The translations under genes were made by a program, and so were the position numbers. A stretch of DNA of 64,000 bases, taken from assembly GCA_964016415.1 (NCBI GenBank), contig OZ024666.1:930001-994000 (forward strand), given 5' to 3'. The DNA is from Erwinia sp. GTDB taxonomy: Bacteria > Pseudomonadota > Gammaproteobacteria > Enterobacterales > Enterobacteriaceae. Below the pieces are notes generated by a model. The model was not told the DNA's origin. It saw only the letters and a list, made by a program, of their open reading frames with translations, and searched no databases. Positions 42,095-53,625 of this stretch are shown one piece after another. Each line of letters opens with the position of its first letter. The stretch's first letter is position 1.

Positions 42095-43381
42095 ATGCAG
42101 GATTCGCTGACCTTACAACCTATTGCTTTTGTAGAGGGAACGGTTAATTTACCCGGTTCCAAAAGTGTCTCAAACCGTGCTTTGTTGTTAGCGGCTCTCG
42201 CCGAAGGGACAACGCGGCTGACAAATTTATTAGACAGTGACGACGTGCGCCATATGTTGAATGCGTTATCTTCGTTGGGGATTGATTATACGCTTTCAGC
42301 CGACCGGACTGTCTGCGAAGTGACAGGTAAAGGTGGACCGCTGATTGCCAGTTCCCCATTAACGTTATTCCTTGGTAATGCCGGAACGGCAATGCGACCG
42401 CTGGCTGCAGCACTTTGTCTGGGTAATAATGACATAGAACTGACCGGTGAGCCGCGCATGAAAGAGCGTCCAATCGGCCATTTGGTAGACGCCTTGCGTC
42501 AGGGTGGGGCCACGATTGATTATCTTGAAGCTGAAAATTATCCACCGTTACGCCTGCGAGGTGGTTTCAACGGTGGACAGGTCACCGTAGATGGCAGTGT
42601 TTCCAGTCAGTTCTTAACTGCATTACTGATGGCTGCCCCCCTTGCGCCTGAAGATACACAAATTACTATTTCCGGCGATCTGGTCTCGAAGCCCTATATT
42701 GATATCACGCTGAACATGATGCGTATCTTTGGCATCGAAGTGGAAAACCATCACTGGCAACAGTTCCATGTGAAAGGTGGTCAACAATATCGCTCGCCAG
42801 GTGATTATCTGGTTGAAGGTGACGCCTCTTCTGCCTCCTATTTTCTCGCAGCAGCGGCGATTAAAGGCGGTACAGTAAAAGTGACAGGTATTGGCCGTCA
42901 CAGTATGCAGGGCGATATTCGCTTTGCCGATGTACTGGAAAAAATGGGTGCAACTGTGGTCTGGGGCGATGATTTTATCGCGTGTACCGGAGCACCATTA
43001 ACCGGCGTTGATCTGGATATGAACCACATCCCCGATGCAGCGATGACAATAGCAACCACCGCCTTATTTGCATCAGGTCCCACGACGTTGCGTAATATTT
43101 ATAACTGGCGCGTAAAAGAAACAGATCGCCTGGCAGCAATGGCCACTGAGTTGCGCAAAGTTGGTGCTGAGGTAGAAGAAGGGCAGGATTATATTCATGT
43201 TGTTCCACCAGTAGCATTAAGACATGCGGAAATCGCCACTTATAACGATCACCGTATGGCGATGTGTTTTTCGCTGGTAGCACTTTCAAAAACTCCGGTC
43301 ACTATTCTCGATCCCGGGTGCACTGCAAAAACATTTCCTGAATATTTCTCGCAACTTGCCAAAATTAGCGTGCCTCAATAA
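42095..43381 (+). CDS. aroA: AroA, 3-phosphoshikimate 1-carboxyvinyltransferase (EPSP synthase)
   Basis: Sixth step of the shikimate pathway: shikimate-3-phosphate and PEP to EPSP. 428 residues (E. coli 427). Conserved G-S-K-S-V-S-N-R-A near residue 21, [11 protein letters not shown] near 92 (the glyphosate-sensitive type I motif) and the [11 protein letters not shown] region near 340. No resistance-associated change is obvious in the G-N-A-G-T-A-M-R motif. Confidence 0.96.
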   Translation: MQDSLTLQPIAFVEGTVNLPGSKSVSNRALLLAALAEGTTRLTNLLDSDDVRHMLNALSSLGIDYTLSADRTVCEVTGKGGPLIASSPLTLFLGNAGTAMRPLAAALCLGNNDIELTGEPRMKERPIGHLVDALRQGGATIDYLEAENYPPLRLRGGFNGGQVTVDGSVSSQFLTALLMAAPLAPEDTQITISGDLVSKPYIDITLNMMRIFGIEVENHHWQQFHVKGGQQYRSPGDYLVEGDASSASYFLAAAAIKGGTVKVTGIGRHSMQGDIRFADVLEKMGATVVWGDDFIACTGAPLTGVDLDMNHIPDAAMTIATTALFASGPTTLRNIYNWRVKETDRLAAMATELRKVGAEVEEGQDYIHVVPPVALRHAEIATYNDHRMAMCFSLVALSKTPVTILDPGCTAKTFPEYFSQLAKISVPQ

Positions 43382-43554
43382 AAGAGGATTTGTGGGTATC
43401 TGACGAGAGGTACCCGCATTATTTCCCGGCTGAAGCAGAGCGTGCCGGCAGACCTTTTTTATCTTCTGCTGTGAAAATGTCACTTTCCTGTCTGCAGAAG
43501 CGTATAGTATGCGCCGATATTTCCCTGAGTAGTAAAACGACAGGAGAACACCTC

Positions 43555-44262
43555 ATGGCTTTAACGCCTGTGATCACAATTGATGGCCCTGGTGGGGCGG
43601 GTAAAGGCACGCTGTGCAAAGCGTTAGCCGGAATATTGCATTGGCATCTGCTCGATTCAGGTGCTATCTATCGCGTGCTGGCACTGGCTGCTCTGCACCA
43701 TCATGTTGATCTTGCCTCGGAAGAGGCGCTGGTACCGATCGCCACACATCTGGATGTGCGTTTCCTGACTGGCCCGGAGGAATTACGCGTTATCCTGGAA
43801 GGCGAAGATGTTTCAGCGGCTATCCGCAGTCAGGAAGTGAGTAATACCGCATCAAAGGTGGCTGTTTTTCCACGCGTGCGTGAAGCGTTGTTGCGGCGTC
43901 AACGCGCATTTCGTGAAGCTCCCGGATTAATCGCAGATGGACGGGATATGGGCACGGTGGTTTTTCCGGACGCACCGGTGAAAATTTTTCTTGATGCCAG
44001 TCCCGAGAAACGCGCTGAGCGTCGCATGCGACAGTTGCAGGAAGGCGGTTTTAGTGTTAACTTTGACCGCCTTTTATCTGAGATAAAAGAGCGTGATGAT
44101 CGCGATCGCCAGCGAACGGTAGCGCCACTGGTACCAGCTTCTGATGCTCTGGTATTAGATTCGACAGCTATGACTATTGAGCAAGTGATTGAAACAGCAT
44201 TGCATTATGTCTGTAAAACTCTTAACTTGCCCGGCGTTCAGGCCCCGACATCACGCAGTTGA
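43555..44262 (+). CDS. cmk: Cmk, cytidylate kinase
   Basis: Phosphorylates CMP and dCMP with ATP. 235 residues from an ATG at 43555 with a caggag ribosome site 14 nt upstream. P-loop G-P-G-G-A-G-K-G at 11-18; [11 protein letters not shown] nucleotide-binding motif; [17 protein letters not shown]. coli Cmk has 227 residues, so the C-terminus carries about eight extra residues (ending A-P-T-S-R-S). The reading frame is open for 55 codons upstream but without conservation. E. coli ycaL, before cmk, is absent. Confidence 0.94.
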   Translation: MALTPVITIDGPGGAGKGTLCKALAGILHWHLLDSGAIYRVLALAALHHHVDLASEEALVPIATHLDVRFLTGPEELRVILEGEDVSAAIRSQEVSNTASKVAVFPRVREALLRRQRAFREAPGLIADGRDMGTVVFPDAPVKIFLDASPEKRAERRMRQLQEGGFSVNFDRLLSEIKERDDRDRQRTVAPLVPASDALVLDSTAMTIEQVIETALHYVCKTLNLPGVQAPTSRS

Positions 44263-44364
44263 AAATTTAACCCTGTAATATGGATATTTCCGGGCATGTA
44301 AAACAACCCCACCCGTCAGGATGTTAGGTGGACGTTAAATTGAAGAATCAATAAGATTATCAAT

Positions 44365-46038
44365 ATGACTGAATCTTTTGCTCAACTTTTTGAAGAATCC
44401 CTTAAAGAGATCGAAACCCGTCCTGGTTCCATTGTGCGCGGCGTTGTTGTTTCTATCGACAAAGACGTTGTACTGGTCGATGCCGGTCTGAAATCTGAAT
44501 CTGCAATTCCTGTAGAGCAGTTTAAAAACGCTGCGGGCGAGCTGGAAATCCAGGTAGGCGACGAAGTTGATGTTGCTCTGGATGCCGTAGAAGACGGATT
44601 TGGTGAAACGCTGCTGTCACGCGAAAAAGCCAAACGTCATGAAGCATGGATTACGCTGGAAAAAGCGTATGAAGAAGCTGAAACTGTTACTGGCATCATC
44701 AATGGCAAAGTCAAAGGTGGTTTCACTGTTGAGCTGAACGGTATACGTGCATTCCTGCCAGGATCACTGGTTGATGTGCGTCCGGTTCGTGACACTCTGC
44801 ACCTTGAAGGCAAAGAACTTGAATTCAAAGTGATCAAACTGGATCAGAAACGTAACAACGTGGTGGTTTCACGCCGTGCGGTTATCGAGTCTGAAAACAG
44901 TGCAGAGCGCGATCAACTGCTGGAAAATCTGCAGGAAGGCATGGAAGTTAAAGGTATCGTTAAGAACCTTACTGACTACGGTGCATTTGTTGATTTGGGC
45001 GGTGTTGATGGCCTGTTGCACATCACTGATATGGCGTGGAAGCGTGTTAAGCATCCAAGCGAGATCGTCAATGTTGGCGATGAAATCACGGTGAAAGTGC
45101 TGAAGTTCGATCGCGAACGTACACGTGTTTCTCTTGGCCTGAAACAGCTGGGCGAAGATCCATGGGTGGCAATTGCGAAACGCTATCCGGAAAGCACCCG
45201 TCTGACTGGTCGTGTAACCAACCTGACTGATTATGGCTGCTTCGTTGAAATCGAGGAAGGCGTTGAAGGTCTGGTACACGTTTCAGAAATGGACTGGACT
45301 AACAAAAATATCCACCCATCTAAAGTAGTTAACGTCGGTGACGTTGTTGAAGTGATGGTACTGGATATCGATGAAGAGCGTCGCCGTATCTCTCTGGGTC
45401 TGAAGCAATGCAAATCTAACCCATGGCAGCTGTTTGCTGAGACTCACAATAAAGGCGATCGTGTTGAAGGTAAAATCAAGTCAATCACTGACTTTGGTAT
45501 CTTCATTGGCCTTGATGGCGGCATCGATGGTCTGGTTCATCTGTCTGACATTTCCTGGAATGCGACAGGTGAAGAAGCCGTTCGTGAGTACAAAAAAGGT
45601 GATGAAATCGCCGCTGTTGTTCTGCAGGTTGATGCAGAGCGTGAGCGTATATCGCTGGGCGTGAAGCAACTGGCAGAAGATCCATTCAATAACTTTGTCG
45701 CTGTTAACAAAAAAGGTGCTATCGTTAACGGTAAAGTCACTGCAGTGGATGCCAAAGGTGCAACCATTGAGCTGGCTGACGGTGTTGAAGGCTATCTGCG
45801 TGCATCTGAAGCCTCACTGGATCGTATCGAAGATGCGACTCTGGTGCTGAGTGTTGGTGATGATGTTGAAGCTAAATTCACTGGCGTTGATCGTAAAAAC
45901 CGCGTAGTGAGCCTTTCTGTTCGCGCGAAAGATCAGGCTGATGAGAAAGAAGCTATCAATACTGTCAATACCAAGCAGGAAGAAGGTAACTTCTCTAATG
46001 CAATGGCAGAAGCATTCAAAGCGGCTAAAGGCGAGTAA
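44365..46038 (+). CDS. rpsA: RpsA, 30S ribosomal protein S1
   Basis: mRNA-binding ribosomal protein, 557 residues, the E. coli length, made of six S1/OB domains. Repeats 3 to 6 are visible as the series [27 protein letters not shown] and the more divergent V-D-A-K-G-A-T-I-E. Codon use is biased, as for a highly expressed gene. The about 100-bp leader after cmk probably holds its own promoter and the autoregulatory leader known in E. coli. Confidence 0.97.
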   Translation: MTESFAQLFEESLKEIETRPGSIVRGVVVSIDKDVVLVDAGLKSESAIPVEQFKNAAGELEIQVGDEVDVALDAVEDGFGETLLSREKAKRHEAWITLEKAYEEAETVTGIINGKVKGGFTVELNGIRAFLPGSLVDVRPVRDTLHLEGKELEFKVIKLDQKRNNVVVSRRAVIESENSAERDQLLENLQEGMEVKGIVKNLTDYGAFVDLGGVDGLLHITDMAWKRVKHPSEIVNVGDEITVKVLKFDRERTRVSLGLKQLGEDPWVAIAKRYPESTRLTGRVTNLTDYGCFVEIEEGVEGLVHVSEMDWTNKNIHPSKVVNVGDVVEVMVLDIDEERRRISLGLKQCKSNPWQLFAETHNKGDRVEGKIKSITDFGIFIGLDGGIDGLVHLSDISWNATGEEAVREYKKGDEIAAVVLQVDAERERISLGVKQLAEDPFNNFVAVNKKGAIVNGKVTAVDAKGATIELADGVEGYLRASEASLDRIEDATLVLSVGDDVEAKFTGVDRKNRVVSLSVRAKDQADEKEAINTVNTKQEEGNFSNAMAEAFKAAKGE

Positions 46039-46051
46039 CATTGCTTAACTG

Positions 46052-46072
46052 TTCCGGGGTGATTTCCCGGAA
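46052..46072 (+). repeat. Intercistronic hairpin rpsA-ihfB
   Basis: TTCCGGG / CCCGGAA, 7-bp stem with a 7-nt loop, 13 bp after the rpsA stop. No U-tract. Possibly protects the abundant rpsA mRNA or limits read-through into ihfB. Confidence 0.4.
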
Positions 46073-46122
46073 GCAGTCTCTGCTGTTAAAGTGATTCCCG
46101 ACTGGAATTAACCGGAGGATTT

Positions 46123-46422
46123 ATGACTAAGTCAGAATTGATTGAGCGCCTGGCAAACCAGCATACTCACATCCAGGCAAAACTGGTTGAGGATGCGGTA
46201 AAAGAGATGCTCGAACACATGGCAACGACGTTGGCCGATGGTGAACGTATCGAAATCCGGGGCTTCGGCAGTTTTTCTTTGCACTATCGTGCACCTCGTA
46301 CCGGACGTAATCCGAAAACCGGCGATAAAGTGGAGCTGGAAGGTAAATACGTTCCTCACTTTAAGCCGGGGAAAGAGTTGCGCGACAGAGCAAATATTTA
46401 CGGTCAAGCTGGCAGTATTTGA
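46123..46422 (+). CDS. ihfB: IhfB, integration host factor beta subunit
   Basis: DNA-bending HU/IHF-family protein that pairs with IhfA. 99 residues. The DNA-clamping arm [19 protein letters not shown] is intact. E. coli IhfB ends at A-N-I-Y-G (94 aa); here five residues (Q-A-G-S-I) extend it. A strong ggagg ribosome site precedes the ATG. A terminator follows within 40 bp. Confidence 0.96.
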   Translation: MTKSELIERLANQHTHIQAKLVEDAVKEMLEHMATTLADGERIEIRGFGSFSLHYRAPRTGRNPKTGDKVELEGKYVPHFKPGKELRDRANIYGQAGSI

Positions 46423-46461
46423 CAGCACACATCTCTGATGTGAACTCATAGCAATGAAACA

Positions 46462-46490
46462 AACCCCGCAGCGATGCGGGGTTTTTTTAT
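46462..46490 (+). terminator. Rho-independent terminator after ihfB
   Basis: AACCCCGCA / TGCGGGGTT, a perfect 9-bp stem with GCGA loop, followed by a run of T residues. The left flank is A-rich. Confidence 0.92.
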
Positions 46491-46651
46491 CGGTTTAATG
46501 CTCTGGCTTTGTATCCGGGGATGCATAAAACTGCAATTAATTGCAAATAGATAAAAATACTCAGACACGTCCCGAAGATTGCAAGCTTCCTGAAAACCAT
46601 CTTATCGATAAAGGGGTAAGCTGAATACTCGTTAAACAAGCGAGTTTTCGT

Positions 46652-48912
46652 ATGCCATTACCGCTTAACCATCTGGCTTTGTTTGTCATTCTGGCAACGT
46701 TACCCTTATTAGTATTGCCCCGATTGCCAGATGCTAACACCACTCTGTTTCTGCTGATCCTGGCGTTATCATCCACGCCCATTAAGCGCGTATGGGCAAG
46801 GAATAGTCGTTTAACCATACTGTTTTTTTATCCGCCAGCTATTCGGCTCATCAGAGTCTGGCGCCACTGGAACATTATACCGGAAAGGCAATCCATGCTG
46901 AGGTCAAAGTTACTGGGTATGACCCTGAACGACAGCAACTAAAGCTGAGATTGATTAAAGTGAACCATCAATGGATCTATCCTCCGCTCCATGCGGTGAT
47001 TAAATCTGTCGGTGAGGATGACTATTGTGTTGGCCAGCGCTGGGCTATGACACTGAAATTACGACCCGTACACAGTTATCTGAACGAGGGCGGATATGAT
47101 TTGCAACGGCAGGCACTGGCAAAGGCTACTCCGTTTACGGGAAAGATAACTAACGCGTATCCGTTACAGTCAGCCTGCGACTGGCATGGTCGTTTACTGA
47201 AGCAGTATCAGAGTCACTATCAGCATTTCACCTGGTCACAGGTGCTGATGGCGTTATTGTTCGGGCAGCGTGAATCTATCACTGCACCAATTAATCAGCT
47301 GTTACGCGAAACCGGGATTGCCCATTTAATGGCGATTTCGGGTATGCATATTGGTCTTGCTGCGACTTTCGGTGTGCTCGGTGGCCGGCTGGCACAGCTT
47401 TTTTTTCCCGCGAACAGCATAGGCTATCGATTCCCCTTATTGTGTGGTCTGGTTGTCGCGTTCATTTATACCCTCATTTCTGGTGCTGCTCCTCCGGCCC
47501 TCCGGGCGATGCTGGCGTTATTTACCTGGCTACTGCTAAAAGTACGTGGTTATCACTGCAGTGGATGGCATATCTGGCGATGTTGTATTGCTGCGATCCT
47601 GTTTTTTGATCCACTGAGTATTCTTTCTGAAAGTTTATGGTTATCGGCGCTGGCGGTGGGTGCCTTACTCACGTGGTACACATTTTTCCCTCTACGCTTG
47701 CGAGTAAAAGGGTGGGGATGGCAATGGTTGTTACGCTTACTGCATTTGCAGGCAGGGCTATTTATCTTACTGATGCCGATACAAATGATGTTGTTTCATG
47801 GCATCAGTTTCAGTGCCATGGTGGCCAATATGTGGGCAGTGCCGCTGGTGGGGCTATTCACCGTCCCTTTGTTACTGGCAGGATTGTTACTGCAGCCAGT
47901 TCCGGGGATAACGCATTTGCTCTGGTGGTTAGCGGATAAAAGTCTGGTATTGGTGTTCATTCCATTACAGTATCTCCCTACAGGCTGGGTTAACGTCGGT
48001 CAACAGCAGGCAGGTTACGCCGTGTTGATCTGGGCGCTATTATTGTGCTGGCGTGCATCTTTTTTACGAAGCTCACCGTTCACAGCAATCAGCGCTTTGC
48101 TGCTTATTATTATCTGGCAGAAGGGTAAGGAACCACCTGACTGGCGAGTCGATATGCTTGATGTCGGCCACGGTCTGGCAGTGGTTATTTCAGCCGGCGA
48201 TCGGGCGATAATTTACGATACGGGAAATCGCTGGCAAAACGGTGATGCTGCACAACGTTATATTGTTCCCTGGCTCAAGTGGCATGGATTAAAAATAGAC
48301 CATATCATTTTGAGTCATGAACATCTCGACCATATCGGTGGATTGGATAGTCTGATAAATCATTATCCCGATGCAGCGGTACACAGCCATTTATCACAGA
48401 GTGAGCACCAACCTTGTCATCGAGGTGTTAACTGGCAGTGGCAAGGTTTGACGATGCAGATGTTGTGGCCTGAGTAAGGAGAAAAACATGCGGGTAATAA
48501 CCAGTCATGCGTTGTTCTGGTCAGCGATGGCCGCTGGCGTCTTCTTTTGACGGGTGATCTGGAGGCAGAAGCAGAACAGCTCCTGGTGAAAAAATATCGC
48601 CATCTGTTGAGGGCAGATTTATTACAGGTCGCACACCATGGCAGCCGTACCTCGTCAACCGCCCCGTTTCTGCGTGCTGTGGCGGCTTCCGCGGGTATGG
48701 CATTAGCTGCCAGATTCAATGCATGGGGTTTTCCGGCAAAAGCAGTACGTCAGCGTTTTGCCGAACACGGTTATCGATGGTTCGACACTGCCCGGGATGG
48801 ACAGGTAACGGCATGGTTTTACAACGATTATTGGCACATTGCGGGTTTGAGAACGCAAATAAAACCACGCTGGTTTCACGACTGGTTTGGCGTACCGCGT
48901 GATTCCAGGTAG
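46652..48912 (+). pseudogene. ycaI: YcaI/ComEC-family DNA-uptake channel, broken
   Basis: Homologue of E. coli YcaI (754 aa), the ComEC/Rec2-type inner-membrane channel. The start at 46652 reads M-P-L-P-L-N-H; about 58 codons on, at a T7 run (46823-46829), frame is lost. The downstream frame resumes at once as L-S-A-S-Y-S-A-H-Q, implying a T8 original. A long open stretch then carries the ComEC core (L-M-A-I-S-G-M-H-I-G, S-G-A-A-P-P-A-L-R-A-M) and the metallo-beta-lactamase-like domain (L-D-V-G-H-G, S-H-E-H-L-D-H-I-G-G). An in-frame TAA at 48475-48477 interrupts it, after which the same frame continues (L-L-L-T-G-D, V-A-H-H-G-S-R-T-S-S) to a normal end at 48912. Two separate lesions make a functional product unlikely. 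Confidence 0.88.
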
Positions 48913-48947
48913 AATAGTCGGCTAGTCCATTTTACGCTGGTTAAATA

Positions 48948-50696
48948 ATGCATCACGATAAAGATCTCTCCACCTGGCAGACCTTTCGTCGCCTTTGGCC
49001 GATGATCATCCCTTTCAAAGCCGGATTAATTGCTGCGGCGATAGCTCTGATACTGAATGCTGCAGGGGATACCCTGATGCTTTCATTGTTAAAACCCCTG
49101 CTTGATGACGGTTTTGGTAAAGCAGATCGTACAGTACTGATCTGGATGCCTCTCGTCGTCATGGGATTGATGTTGGTGCGTGGTGTAACGAGCTATATCT
49201 CGAGTTATTGCATTTCATGGGTCTCCGGTAATGTAGTAATGGGGATGCGCAGAAGACTTTTTCGCCATATGATGGGCATGCCAGTGGCATTCTTCGATCA
49301 GCAATCTACGGGAACGTTGTTATCGCGTATTACCTATGATTCTGAGCAGGTAGCATCTTCTTCATCCAGTGCACTGGTGACAGTGGTACGTGAAGGCGCT
49401 TCTATCATTGGCCTGTTTATCATGATGTTTTATTACAGCTGGCAATTGTCGCTGATTTTGATCGTCCTCGCCCCCATCGTTGCATTTGCTATTAGGAGTG
49501 TGTCGAAACGCTTTCGTGGTATCAGTAAAAATATGCAAAATACCATGGGGCATGTCACCACCAGCGCTGAACAGATGCTGAAAGGGCACAAAGAAGTGCT
49601 GATATTTGGTGGTCAGGATGTTGAAAGTCAGCGTTTTGACAAAGTCAGCAACAAAATGCGCCAGCAGGGCATGAAGCTGGTTTCCGCTTCATCTATTTCA
49701 GATCCTATTATCCAGTTAATTGCTTCTTTTGCTCTGGCCTTCGTACTTTATGCTGCCAGTTTTCCTGCGGTGATGGAGACACTCAGTCCCGGAACAATTA
49801 CGGTGGTGTTCTCTTCAATGATTGCGCTGATGCGGCCCCTGAAATCGCTGACCAATGTCAACGCGCAATTTCAGCGCGGTATGGCAGCTTGTCAGACGCT
49901 TTTTTCTATCCTTGATTCTGAACAGGAAAAAGATAACGGCAAAACGGTCATCGATCGTGCGCAGGGGCGTGTATCCTTTAATGATGTGACGTTTACCTAT
50001 CCTGGTCGTGAAATTCCTGCTCTGCATCGTATCAGTTTACAGATCCCTGAGGGGAAAACTGTGGCGTTGGTGGGGCGTTCAGGCTCAGGAAAATCAACAA
50101 TTGCCAGTTTGATGACGCGTTTTTATGATATCCAGCAAGGTGAAATTACCATTGATGACCTCGATATCCGTCAATACACCTTGAGTTCGTTGCGAAATCA
50201 AATTGCTCTCGTTTCACAAAATGTACATCTGTTTAACGATACCGTTGCGAATAATATTGCTTATGCGCGAACAGAGGAGTACAGCCGTGAGGAGATCGAA
50301 AAAGCGGCACGGATGGCTCACGCAATGGATTTTATTGGCAAAATGGAAAAAGGGCTAGATACGGTGATCGGGGAAAATGGTGTGCTTTTATCTGGTGGTC
50401 AACGGCAGCGTATTGCGATTGCACGTGCTTTACTGCGCAATTGTCCGATCCTGATTCTTGATGAAGCGACCTCAGCGCTCGATACAGAGTCTGAACGTGC
50501 TATTCAGTCAGCACTTGATGAGCTGCAAAAAAACCGCACTTCGTTGGTGATAGCGCATCGGTTGTCGACTATTGAAAAAGCGGATGAGATTGTGGTGATT
50601 GAAGATGGCTACATTGTTGAACGAGGCAGCCATCAGCAATTGTTGCAGCAACAAGGTGCTTATGCTCAGCTTTATAAAATGCAGTTTGGCCAATGA
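48948..50696 (+). CDS. msbA: MsbA, lipid A ABC flippase
   Basis: Homodimeric ABC exporter flipping core-lipid A across the inner membrane. 582 residues, the E. coli length. Six-helix membrane domain (about 1-330), then Walker [10 protein letters not shown], signature L-S-G-G-Q-R-Q-R, Walker [13 protein letters not shown] and the H-loop I-A-H-R-L-S-T. It begins 35 bp after the broken ycaI. Its stop overlaps the lpxK ATG by 4 bp. Confidence 0.97.
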   Translation: MHHDKDLSTWQTFRRLWPMIIPFKAGLIAAAIALILNAAGDTLMLSLLKPLLDDGFGKADRTVLIWMPLVVMGLMLVRGVTSYISSYCISWVSGNVVMGMRRRLFRHMMGMPVAFFDQQSTGTLLSRITYDSEQVASSSSSALVTVVREGASIIGLFIMMFYYSWQLSLILIVLAPIVAFAIRSVSKRFRGISKNMQNTMGHVTTSAEQMLKGHKEVLIFGGQDVESQRFDKVSNKMRQQGMKLVSASSISDPIIQLIASFALAFVLYAASFPAVMETLSPGTITVVFSSMIALMRPLKSLTNVNAQFQRGMAACQTLFSILDSEQEKDNGKTVIDRAQGRVSFNDVTFTYPGREIPALHRISLQIPEGKTVALVGRSGSGKSTIASLMTRFYDIQQGEITIDDLDIRQYTLSSLRNQIALVSQNVHLFNDTVANNIAYARTEEYSREEIEKAARMAHAMDFIGKMEKGLDTVIGENGVLLSGGQRQRIAIARALLRNCPILILDEATSALDTESERAIQSALDELQKNRTSLVIAHRLSTIEKADEIVVIEDGYIVERGSHQQLLQQQGAYAQLYKMQFGQ

Positions 50697-51673
50697 TTGA
50701 AAAGATGTGGAGCGGTCGTTCCTTCCTGTACTGGCTACTGTTACCACTGAGTCTTGTCTATGGTGCGGTGAGTACGCTGATTCGCTACTCTTATCAATGG
50801 AAATGGCGTAAACGGGGATATTTTCCTCTGCCAGTGGTCATAGTTGGCAACCTCACCGCCGGAGGAAATGGGAAAACCCCCTTTGTTATTTGGCTGGTTG
50901 GCGAGTTGCTTAAACGTGGCTATCGTCCCGCAGTGGTCTCAAGAGGATATGGCGGGAATGCTCCCTATTATCCATTGCTAATCACCGAGAGCACTTCAGC
51001 AGCAGAATGTGGTGACGAACCTTTATTGATAGCACGCCGTACAGGCGTGCCGGTCGCCGTATCTCCTGATCGCTGTCAGGCGGTGAAGACGCTGCTGCAA
51101 AACCGGGATATTGATATCATTATTGCCGATGATGGTCTTCAGCATTATGCTCTGGCGCGAGACTTAGAAATTGTGGTTGTCGACGGTGTTCGTCGGTTTG
51201 GTAATGGCTGGTGGTTACCCGCTGGCCCGATGCGTGAACGTGCCTCGCGGCTGAACAGTGTGGATGCGGTAATCAATAATGGTGGAGAACCTCATCCCGG
51301 GGAGATCCCTATGCGATTACAACCCGGTAAAGCGGTCAATATTAAAACCGGAGAGGTCAGGGCTGTGTCGGCGCTGCAGCATGTAGTCGCGATGGCAGGC
51401 ATTGGCCACCCTCAACGTTTTTTTAATACACTGAGCGAACTGGGGGTGATACCTGAACAGCAAATTGCGTTCAATGACCATGCACCCTACACTGAGTTAC
51501 AACTGACCACGCTGGTTAATCAGCATCAGGTATTGCTGATGACTGAAAAAGATGCTGTAAAAGTCAGCCCGTTTGCTGCTGATAACTGGTGGTATCTGCC
51601 GGTTGATGCTGATATAACCGGAACAGCCGCAGAAGCATTGATTGAGCGTATTTCTGATTTGATTCGTCCTTGA
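50693..51673 (+). CDS. lpxK: LpxK, tetraacyldisaccharide 4'-kinase
   Basis: Phosphorylates the lipid A disaccharide precursor to lipid IVA at the inner membrane. 326 residues (E. coli 328). An N-terminal membrane-associated helix (about 10-30) precedes the P-loop [13 protein letters not shown] (about 51-63). V-S-R-G-Y-G-G and I-A-D-D-G-L-Q-H-Y are also conserved. Translationally coupled to msbA by an ATGA overlap. Confidence 0.95.
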   Translation: MIEKMWSGRSFLYWLLLPLSLVYGAVSTLIRYSYQWKWRKRGYFPLPVVIVGNLTAGGNGKTPFVIWLVGELLKRGYRPAVVSRGYGGNAPYYPLLITESTSAAECGDEPLLIARRTGVPVAVSPDRCQAVKTLLQNRDIDIIIADDGLQHYALARDLEIVVVDGVRRFGNGWWLPAGPMRERASRLNSVDAVINNGGEPHPGEIPMRLQPGKAVNIKTGEVRAVSALQHVVAMAGIGHPQRFFNTLSELGVIPEQQIAFNDHAPYTELQLTTLVNQHQVLLMTEKDAVKVSPFAADNWWYLPVDADITGTAAEALIERISDLIRP

Positions 51674-51734
51674 AGGGATACTACAACGTGGTTACTGCCA
51701 GGCATTATTAACAGAGAATTATCACGGAGAGAAT

Positions 51735-51917
51735 ATGGATCACCGTTTATTCGATATCATCGCATGTCCGGTTTGTTTTGGTAAGCTGCAGTATGATAAA
51801 GCGCAACAGCTATTGATATGCCCTGTTGATCGGCTGGCTTATCCACTCCGTGATGGCATTCCGGTGCTACTGGAGAGTGAAGCGAAGTCTCTGACCGATG
51901 AAGAGAGTGTGTCATGA
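51735..51917 (+). CDS. ycaR: YcaR, UPF0434/Trm112-like small protein
   Basis: 60 residues, the E. coli length. Cysteines at 11, 14 and 29 (A-C-P-V-C and I-C-P-V-D) recall the Trm112-type zinc ribbon, with [11 protein letters not shown] near the C-terminus. Function is not established. It sits between lpxK and kdsB, overlapping kdsB by 4 bp. Confidence 0.92.
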   Translation: MDHRLFDIIACPVCFGKLQYDKAQQLLICPVDRLAYPLRDGIPVLLESEAKSLTDEESVS

Positions 51918-52660
51918 GTTTTGTGGTGATTATACCTGCACGTTATGCATCAACCCGCTTACCCGGCAAACCGCTGGTTGATATTCACGGTATGCCAATG
52001 ATTCTGCATGTGCTGGCGAGGGCTCGTGAATCCGGTGCCGCGCGAGTGATTGTTGCGACCGATCATGCTGAAGTTGCAGAGGTTGTTACACAAGCGGGTG
52101 GTGAGGTTTGTATGACGCGTACAGACCATCAGTCAGGTACAGAAAGACTGGCTGAGGTGATAGAACACTATCAGTTCCCGGACGATACTATAATCGTCAA
52201 TGTTCAGGGTGATGAGCCGTTGATACCGCCAGTGATCATACGTCAGGTAGCCGAAAATTTATGTGATACCGAGGCGGGTATGGCGACGCTCGCTGTCCCT
52301 GTTACAGAGGTCGCGGAAGCCTTTAATCCCAATGCTGTAAAAGTAGTACGTGATGCAATGGGGTTTGCGCTCTATTTTTCACGCGCCACCATTCCCTGGG
52401 ATCGGGAACGTTTTGCACAAAACCGCGACAGCATTGACGATATTTTTCTGCGTCATATTGGAATCTACGGATATCGTGCGGGATTTATTCGTCGTTACAT
52501 TCAGTGGCAGCCTTGTCCATTGGAAAAATTTGAATTGCTTGAGCAGTTGCGCGTATTGTGGAACGGCGAAAAGATTCATGTGGATGTTGCTAAAGCGTTA
52601 CCCGGTGCAGGTGTCGATACCTGGGAAGATTTGGAACTTGTACGCACGTTGTTATCCTGA
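51914..52660 (+). CDS. kdsB: KdsB, CMP-KDO synthetase (3-deoxy-manno-octulosonate cytidylyltransferase)
   Basis: Activates KDO with CTP for LPS core assembly. 248 residues, the E. coli length. The N-terminal nucleotidyltransferase motif is [15 protein letters not shown]; also [10 protein letters not shown], and H-I-G-I-Y-G-Y-R near residue 185. The start overlaps ycaR (ATGA). Last clear member of msbA-lpxK-ycaR-kdsB. Confidence 0.96.
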   Translation: MSFVVIIPARYASTRLPGKPLVDIHGMPMILHVLARARESGAARVIVATDHAEVAEVVTQAGGEVCMTRTDHQSGTERLAEVIEHYQFPDDTIIVNVQGDEPLIPPVIIRQVAENLCDTEAGMATLAVPVTEVAEAFNPNAVKVVRDAMGFALYFSRATIPWDRERFAQNRDSIDDIFLRHIGIYGYRAGFIRRYIQWQPCPLEKFELLEQLRVLWNGEKIHVDVAKALPGAGVDTWEDLELVRTLLS

Positions 52661-52728
52661 GCAAGCGCACTAAAACCTGACTCTGGCACGGGGATGAGAA
52701 GTACCATTGTTATTCGAGGGGTGAGATT

Positions 52729-53625
52729 GTGTTGCTGCAAGCAGAGATATCCTCAGTTTTGGGCGAAGAACTGAGCAGAGTAGCCTGTATCAGTGAACAT
52801 GCTTTCGGTGAGATATATTCACTGTATGACGAGCAAGGCGTGGTCATCCCCTTGGTAGCACAGGTGTTTCATACACCGGGCTTAGCTGCTCAGATTGCGC
52901 AAAAATACGGAGTACTCAGCGCCCATAGTCAGATTCGGTTGCCTTTAGTTCATGGTCTGATTACCCATCAACAACTTGATTTACCGGATGTATTGTTAAT
53001 CGACCGGCCTGGGGGTGTTTCTGCTGAGGTACCGTGTCGTATGCCTGAACGCTGGCATTTTTTGCAGGAGCAGATAATTGATGCTTTACTGGTATGGCAC
53101 AAGCAGGAGAGCAGCGGGCTTGTTGGTTACGTCGATAGCATGCAAAAAAACAGTTGGCAGGCGTGGTATCAGCAAAAAATAACAGTGTTGTGGAGCACGC
53201 TCTCCCGATTGCGCCCTGCGCAGCTGAGTTTGCATGACTATCAAATCCTCTATCGTAGTAAAGCCCATCTGCAATCACTGTTGGCTGATGCCGAAGAAAC
53301 CTGCGTCCTGGTACACGGTAACTTAACCTTACAGCATCTTCTCAAAGATCCTCGCAGCGATAAATTGCAAGCTATTGTGTGCCCGGGAAACATGCTTTGG
53401 GCACCACGAGAATTTGAGCTGGCGCGGTTGGGACATGATCCTTTGTCAGAAAGTATTTTATTTGGTTATTTGCAAAGGTTCCCGGTGGCTGAAGGTTTTA
53501 TTGCCCGACGTTGGCTCTATGTTTTGTGGGAGCAGGTTGATCAGCTTTTGCACAGTGGCCACTTTTCCCGCGAGACATTTCATCATGCAGCACAGTCACT
53601 CTTCCCGTGGTTGAACGAGGGTTGA
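52729..53625 (+). CDS. ycbJ: YcbJ, phosphotransferase-fold protein of unknown function
   Basis: 298 residues (E. coli 297), aminoglycoside-phosphotransferase/kinase-like fold. GTG start at 52729 after a gaggggtgag ribosome region. Y-D-E-Q-G precedes a divergent N-lobe; V-H-G-N-L-T-L-Q-H-L-L-K-D resembles the catalytic H-G-D/N-x-x-x-x-N loop but lacks a canonical Asp and Asn arrangement. No substrate is known. Its 3' end overlaps the 3' end of elyC by 30 bp on the opposite strand. Confidence 0.88.
   Translation: MLLQAEISSVLGEELSRVACISEHAFGEIYSLYDEQGVVIPLVAQVFHTPGLAAQIAQKYGVLSAHSQIRLPLVHGLITHQQLDLPDVLLIDRPGGVSAEVPCRMPERWHFLQEQIIDALLVWHKQESSGLVGYVDSMQKNSWQAWYQQKITVLWSTLSRLRPAQLSLHDYQILYRSKAHLQSLLADAEETCVLVHGNLTLQHLLKDPRSDKLQAIVCPGNMLWAPREFELARLGHDPLSESILFGYLQRFPVAEGFIARRWLYVLWEQVDQLLHSGHFSRETFHHAAQSLFPWLNEG

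Noticed and set aside
46823-46829. Programmed -1 ribosomal frameshift at the ycaI T7 run
   Set aside because: The zero-frame codons are not positioned for the classic slippery heptamer, no strong downstream structure is obvious, and the separate in-frame stop later would still inactivate the gene.
52729-53625. YcbJ as an aminoglycoside resistance phosphotransferase
   Set aside because: It matches the chromosomal YcbJ family in length and context, and the catalytic loop is not a canonical resistance-enzyme motif.
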